The notes under the pieces are model-generated. The model searched no databases. It was given only the letters and a program-made list of their open reading frames with translations, and was not told the DNA's origin. A DNA stretch of 8,567 nt from assembly GCA_025965815.1 (NCBI GenBank), contig JAOPWF010000101.1, forward strand, positions 1-8,567, given 5' to 3'. Below are positions 5,607 through 8,567 of the stretch, one piece after another. Source of the stretch: Mycobacterium sp. GTDB lineage: Bacteria > Actinomycetota > Actinomycetes > Mycobacteriales > Mycobacteriaceae. The position numbers and the translations under genes were made by a program. How positions within the stretch are numbered: position 1 is the stretch's first letter; every line of letters starts with the position of its first letter.

Positions 5607-7174
5607 CGACTATCCCCCACGCCGGCCACCTGCTCGAGCGCGCCCGCTGGGCGGCCCGCGCCTACGCCGACTACGACGCGGCCACGGTATCGGCCATCGT
5701 CACCGCGGTGGCCGACGCCGGTTACGCCGAAGCCGAACGGTTGGCCACCGCCACGGTCACCGAGACCGGGATGGGAGTCGCGGCCGACAAGGTCATCAAG
5801 AACAGAGCGTGCTCGCGCGGAATCCTCGAGTACTACCGGGGCGAGGATTTCGTGTCGCCACGTGTCGACACCGCGCGCAAGATCGTCGAGATACCACGTC
5901 CGGCGGGGGTGGTGTTGGCCCTCACCCCCACCACGAACCCGGTGTCCACGGTGTACTTCAAGGTGATCCTCGCCCTGATGACCCGCAACGCGGTGGTGGT
6001 CGCACCCCACCCGCGGGCGAAAAACTGCTCGGCCGACGCCGCGCGCTTGCTGGCCGAGGCCGCCGTCCACGCCGGTGCACCGGACGGCATCGTGCAGGTG
6101 ATCGACGAGCCGTCCATCCCGCTGGTCGAGGCCCTGATGGCCGACGAACGCACCGACGTCATCGTCGCCACCGGCGGCACCGGCGTCGTGCGTGCGGCAT
6201 ACTCGTCGGGCAATCCGGCCCTCGGCGTGGGACCGGGCAACGTCCCCGTCTTCGTCGACTCCAGCGCCGACATCGCCGCCGCGGCACGGCGCATCGTCGA
6301 CAGCAAGGCGTTCGACAACTCGCTGCTGTGCACCAACGAATCCGTGCTCATCGCCGAGGAGTCCATTGCCGGTGCGCTGTGCTCGGCGATGACACGCCAC
6401 GGCGCGCACATCCTCGACGAAGATGCGGCGCGGCGACTGCGCGAGTTCATGTTCGCCGATGGTCATCTCAACACTGACCTCGTCGGCCGCGACGCCACCT
6501 TGATCGCCGCCCAGGCCGGCCTGCGAGTCACGCCCAAGACGCGGGTGCTGGTCGCACCGTTCGAGCATCTGATCGCCGAAGAGATGCTGGCCCACGAGAA
6601 GCTGTCCCCGGTCCTGGGCATGACGACGGTGGCCGACGCCGGCCGTGGCATCCGGGCGGCGCGGGCCGTCGTCCGCATCGGAGGGGCCGGGCACTCCGCG
6701 GCTATTCACAGTGAAAGTCCTTCCACCATAGCCGATTTCGCCGCCCAGGTGCCGGTGCTGCGGGTGTCGGTCAACGTCGGCAACAGCACCGGAAGCGCCG
6801 GGTTGGAGACCAACCTGGCCCCCTCGATGACAATCGGCACCGGCTTCGTGGGTCGCAGCTCCATCGGTGAGAACCTCCAGCCACAGAACCTGATGAACTG
6901 GACACGGATTGCCTACAACAGCGATGTGGGCGTGGCGATACCGAGCTTCGCCGATGTCACACCGTGGCGCACTCCAGGCGGCCAGGTTCCCGAATATCCC
7001 CGCGCCTCCAATGACCCGGGGGTACCTCCCGCTTTCGGGGGAGCAACGGCACCGCAAACGCAGCGCAACGGATACCCGGCCGCCGGCCGCTCTTCCGAAC
7101 CTAGCCTGGACGCTTTGCGCGCCGAACTCCGGGCGCTCGTGGTCGAAGAGCTCGCACAACTGATGAAGAGGTGA
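5603..7174 (+). CDS. CoA-acylating aldehyde dehydrogenase with C-terminal encapsulation tail
   Basis: A 523-residue dehydrogenase of the EutE/PduP/AdhE group: aldehyde + CoA + NAD+ gives acyl-CoA + NADH. Signatures: LTPTTNPVSTVYFK (107-120), typical of acylating rather than hydrolytic enzymes, ATGGTGVVRAAYSSG (189-203), GVGPGNVPVFVD (208-219) and FDNSLLCTNE with catalytic Cys243. The catalytic core ends near 455. A Pro/Gly/Ala-rich linker (about 456-499) and an amphipathic helix (501-523) follow, the architecture of a BMC encapsulation peptide. The start is TTG at 5603 within TTGA, overlapping the previous stop, with GGAGG at 5593-5597; the frame is open further upstream, but that stretch lies inside the aminotransferase gene. 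PduP carries its targeting peptide at the N-terminus, so this end is reversed. Likely the signature lumen enzyme, acting on propionaldehyde, methylglyoxal or a similar aldehyde. Confidence 0.93.
   Translation: MTTIPHAGHLLERARWAARAYADYDAATVSAIVTAVADAGYAEAERLATATVTETGMGVAADKVIKNRACSRGILEYYRGEDFVSPRVDTARKIVEIPRPAGVVLALTPTTNPVSTVYFKVILALMTRNAVVVAPHPRAKNCSADAARLLAEAAVHAGAPDGIVQVIDEPSIPLVEALMADERTDVIVATGGTGVVRAAYSSGNPALGVGPGNVPVFVDSSADIAAAARRIVDSKAFDNSLLCTNESVLIAEESIAGALCSAMTRHGAHILDEDAARRLREFMFADGHLNTDLVGRDATLIAAQAGLRVTPKTRVLVAPFEHLIAEEMLAHEKLSPVLGMTTVADAGRGIRAARAVVRIGGAGHSAAIHSESPSTIADFAAQVPVLRVSVNVGNSTGSAGLETNLAPSMTIGTGFVGRSSIGENLQPQNLMNWTRIAYNSDVGVAIPSFADVTPWRTPGGQVPEYPRASNDPGVPPAFGGATAPQTQRNGYPAAGRSSEPSLDALRAELRALVVEELAQLMKR
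7026..7043. repeat. Small GC-rich inverted repeat inside the linker of the aldehyde dehydrogenase gene
   Basis: CTCCC (7026-7030) and GGGAG (7039-7043) can pair around an 8-base loop, next to the palindrome GGTACC (7021-7026). It is read in frame as part of a Gly/Pro-rich linker. I have an uncertain recollection of similar GGTACCTCCCGC-type sequences recurring in mycobacterial genomes; GC-rich coding chance is the alternative. Confidence 0.25.
7103..7171 (+). other. Encapsulation-peptide-like C-terminal helix of the aldehyde dehydrogenase
   Basis: Codes for residues 501-523, which carry LRAELRALVVEELAQLM. Hydrophobic residues at i, i+3/4 spacing make one greasy face, and a flexible linker of about 45 residues precedes it. 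Such linker-plus-helix tails bind shell proteins in other microcompartments. The core LRALVxE reappears in the protein two genes downstream. Confidence 0.65.
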
Positions 7175-7177
7175 GTC

Positions 7178-7783
7178 GTGGCTGAATTGCGTTCGTTCAT
7201 CTTCATCGATCGGCTTCAGCCGCAGACGATGTCGTATCTGGGCACCTGGATCCGCGGTGTCCTGCCGCGCGCCGACGTCGCCGCTCAGATCATCGAGGTG
7301 GCCCCGGGCCTCGACATCGAGGGCATCACCGACGTGGCGCTCAAAAATGCTGACGTCAAGGCCGGAATACTCGTAGTCGAGCGACAATTCGGCTACCTCG
7401 AATTCCACGGCGAGACCGGCTCAGTCAAGGCAGCCGCCGACGCGGCGCTGCAGGAACTCGGCAAGGACGGCGATTCCGCGGTCCGGCCGACCATCCTGGC
7501 CGCCCGGATCATCTCCAGCATCGACCAGCAGCATGCGTTCCTGATCAACCGCAACAAGATCGGTTCCATGGTGCTGGCCGGTGAATCGCTGTACGTCCTC
7601 GAGGTACAGCCCGCCTCGTACGCCATCCTGGCCACCAACGAGGCCGAGAAGGCAGCCGACATCAAGGTCATCGACTTCCGGATGATCGGCGCCACCGGCC
7701 GCGTGTACCTGTCCGGGCCCGAGGCCGACGTCCGGCAGGCCGCCGCTGCCGCACAGGACGCGCTGGCCCGGAGCTCATCGTGA
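7178..7783 (+). CDS. Tandem-domain microcompartment shell protein (BMC-T, permuted domains)
   Basis: A 201-residue shell protein with two BMC domains (about 1-95 and 101-197) that would assemble as a pseudohexameric trimer tile. In each half a segment before the core (FIFIDRLQPQTMSYLG; ARIISSIDQQHAFLIN) precedes the beta-alpha-beta core (IIEVAPGLDIEGITDVALKN...GYLEFHG; YVLEVQPASYAILATNEAEK...RVYLSG). This order resembles circularly permuted BMC domains such as EutS/PduU and PduB. It has no cysteine, so an Fe-S cluster of the PduT kind at the pore is excluded. The GTG start follows GAGGTG, which overlaps the previous stop; its own stop overlaps the next gene by four bases (GTGA). It is a facet component and possibly a gated pore. 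The BMC-T class is confident; the exact subtype is less so. Confidence 0.88.
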   Translation: MAELRSFIFIDRLQPQTMSYLGTWIRGVLPRADVAAQIIEVAPGLDIEGITDVALKNADVKAGILVVERQFGYLEFHGETGSVKAAADAALQELGKDGDSAVRPTILAARIISSIDQQHAFLINRNKIGSMVLAGESLYVLEVQPASYAILATNEAEKAADIKVIDFRMIGATGRVYLSGPEADVRQAAAAAQDALARSSS

Positions 7784-8289
7784 CCAGTCAGCTGCCGATC
7801 GACCGCAGCCAGTTGCGGGCGCTGGTGCGGGAGGTGGTGCGCGACGTCGTATCGGGGACGGTATCGGGCATGGTCCCTCCGGCGCCGACCACCGCCGCTG
7901 CGCCACCGCCACCGTCGGTCGCCGAACAGATCGGCGTTCAGCCCATCGGTCCACTGGCAGCCGACGAGAAGAGCCGTACCGACACCGTCCGAATCATTAG
8001 CGACCAGGATCTGCAAGCCTTCGTCCGGCATCTGCTGCGGCTGTTCGAGAACCCTAAGACCCGCACCGACCTGCGCACCGGACGGTTGAGCTTCCGCCTC
8101 GCCGGAAACAGCAGCGCCGCGGCAGCCGCCACCTACCGGATCGACAGTGGCGCGGTCACCGAGCGCCAGCTGGCCAGTCTGGCGCCGTCCGGCGGTGTGC
8201 TCGCCCTCGGCCCGAAGGCGGTGCTCACCCCGTTGGCCCGGGAGAAGGCCCGGGCACTGGGCATCACTATTCAGAAGGAGCGCACATGA
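7780..8289 (+). CDS. Unknown microcompartment protein with N-terminal encapsulation-like helix
   Basis: A 169-residue protein I cannot assign to an enzyme family. Three parts are visible: an amphipathic helix (residues 7-26, with QLRALVREVVRDVV), an Ala/Pro/Thr-rich linker (about 32-60), and an alpha/beta domain (about 68-169). In that domain the end reads VTERQLASL...GVLALGPKAVLTPLAREKARALGI. This resembles, from memory, the 'ITxxDL ... TPxARExAxxxGI' segment at the N-termini of EutQ and EutT and in other BMC-associated proteins. The first half (VRIISDQDLQ...LRTGRLSFRL) may be a diverged copy of the same unit. No catalytic motif is evident. It is not a BMC-domain shell protein. The GTG start overlaps the BMC-T stop, with GGAG at 7770-7773. 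The position between two shell genes and the helix shared with the aldehyde dehydrogenase point to a lumen protein or cargo-shell adaptor (inference). Confidence 0.8.
   Translation: MTSQLPIDRSQLRALVREVVRDVVSGTVSGMVPPAPTTAAAPPPPSVAEQIGVQPIGPLAADEKSRTDTVRIISDQDLQAFVRHLLRLFENPKTRTDLRTGRLSFRLAGNSSAAAAATYRIDSGAVTERQLASLAPSGGVLALGPKAVLTPLAREKARALGITIQKERT
7798..7851 (+). other. Encapsulation-peptide-like N-terminal helix of the unknown protein
   Basis: Codes for residues 7-24, an amphipathic helix containing QLRALVREVVRDVV, followed by a proline-rich linker. The LRALVxE core matches residues 509-515 of the aldehyde dehydrogenase tail. Function as a targeting helix is inferred from form and context. 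Confidence 0.55.
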
Positions 8290-8315
8290 TGGCCGCCCTG
8301 GAGGAGCGAAAATGA
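8286..8315 (+). other. Nine-codon micro-ORF bridging two shell-operon genes
   Basis: ATG at 8286 overlaps the TGA of the 169-residue protein (ATGA), and the micro-ORF MMAALEERK ends in a TGA overlapping the ATG of the BMC-P gene (ATGA). It contains the BMC-P ribosome binding site. It may serve only to carry ribosomes across the 22-base gap; a chance frame is equally possible and no peptide function is claimed. Confidence 0.2.
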
Positions 8316-8563
8316 TTTCAGCGACCGTCACCGGCCATGTCTGGTCGACCCGCCGCATCGACGGGTTACCGGCCGGTGCCTTCCTGGAGGTCGAAGTCGA
8401 CGGATCCGGATCCCGGCTCATCGCTTTCGACGTGCTCGGCAGCGGTCCGGGCGAGCACGTGCTAGTGGCGCAGGGCTCAGTAGCGGCAAATTGGTTCACC
8501 GGCACCCCGCCACCGGTCGACGCGCTCATCATCGGATCCATCGACACCGACGTCAGCGGATAG
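8312..8563 (+). CDS. Pentameric vertex shell protein, EutN/CcmL family (BMC-P)
   Basis: An 83-residue protein of the size usual for EutN/CcmL/CsoS4 proteins, which form pentamers that close the vertices of the icosahedral shell. The N-terminal strand ISATVTGHVWSTRR matches the family's (x)ATVxGxVWATR. The central FDVLGSGPGEHVLVAQGSVA matches the VDxVGAGxGExVLVxxGSxAR motif, and the end PPVDALIIGSIDTD matches PVDAAIVGIVD. The ATG start at 8312 has GGAGGAG at 8300-8306, five bases away. One rare TTA leucine codon occurs near the start; this is not known to be regulatory in mycobacteria. The presence of a vertex protein shows that this operon encodes a closed shell and not just facet proteins. 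The four bases after the stop (CTCC) carry no recognisable gene. Confidence 0.93.
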   Translation: MISATVTGHVWSTRRIDGLPAGAFLEVEVDGSGSRLIAFDVLGSGPGEHVLVAQGSVAANWFTGTPPPVDALIIGSIDTDVSG

Positions 8564-8567
8564 CTCC

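Noticed and set aside
5441..7408. Long minus-strand open frame (655 codons) opposite the aldehyde dehydrogenase
   Set aside because: Compositionally typical of antisense GC-rich frames, with no recognisable domain; the plus strand carries clear dehydrogenase motifs.
7393..8547. Minus-strand frame of 384 codons opposite the shell genes
   Set aside because: Antisense to three well-supported overlapping genes, with no family features and no ribosome site noticed.

Overview
The window is GC-rich, uses GTG and TTG start codons, and has tightly overlapping genes. Its content matches the actinobacterial RMM-type (Rhodococcus/Mycobacterium) bacterial microcompartment (BMC) loci. A Mycobacterium/Mycolicibacterium or close relative is the likely source; this is inferred from gene content and base composition, not from a database search.

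Layout: two divergent transcription units leave a 168-bp regulatory region (4158-4325). The leftward unit has an APC-superfamily amino acid/amine permease (4157-2625), a B12-dependent diol/glycerol dehydratase in which large and medium subunits are one polypeptide (2490-217), and the start of its small subunit (217-1, running off the window). The rightward unit has a class III PLP aminotransferase-fold enzyme (4326-5606), a CoA-acylating aldehyde dehydrogenase with a C-terminal encapsulation-peptide-like tail (5603-7174), a tandem-domain shell protein (BMC-T, 7178-7783), a 169-residue protein of unknown function with an encapsulation-peptide-like N-terminus (7780-8289), and a pentameric vertex shell protein (EutN/CcmL, BMC-P, 8312-8563). 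No hexameric BMC-H, kinase, dehydrogenase, regulator or dehydratase reactivase lies within the window. They are expected beyond its ends if the locus is complete.

Working model: the permease imports an amino-alcohol or related amine. The PLP enzyme produces an aldehyde from it, and the encapsulated acylating dehydrogenase converts the aldehyde to an acyl-CoA inside the shell. The dehydratase would yield a second aldehyde (propionaldehyde, 3-hydroxypropionaldehyde or a related compound) from a diol, and may feed the same dehydrogenase.

Most unusual points: (1) the dehydratase keeps every catalytic and metal ligand of the Klebsiella enzyme but has altered substrate-pocket positions, including an Asp where Ser301 is expected, which suggests a different and possibly amine-bearing substrate. 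(2) The aldehyde dehydrogenase and the unknown protein carry near-identical LRALVxE helices at opposite ends. (3) A GGTCC-type inverted repeat sits directly on a good promoter for the shell operon, with a related site toward the permease, consistent with control of both units by one repressor.
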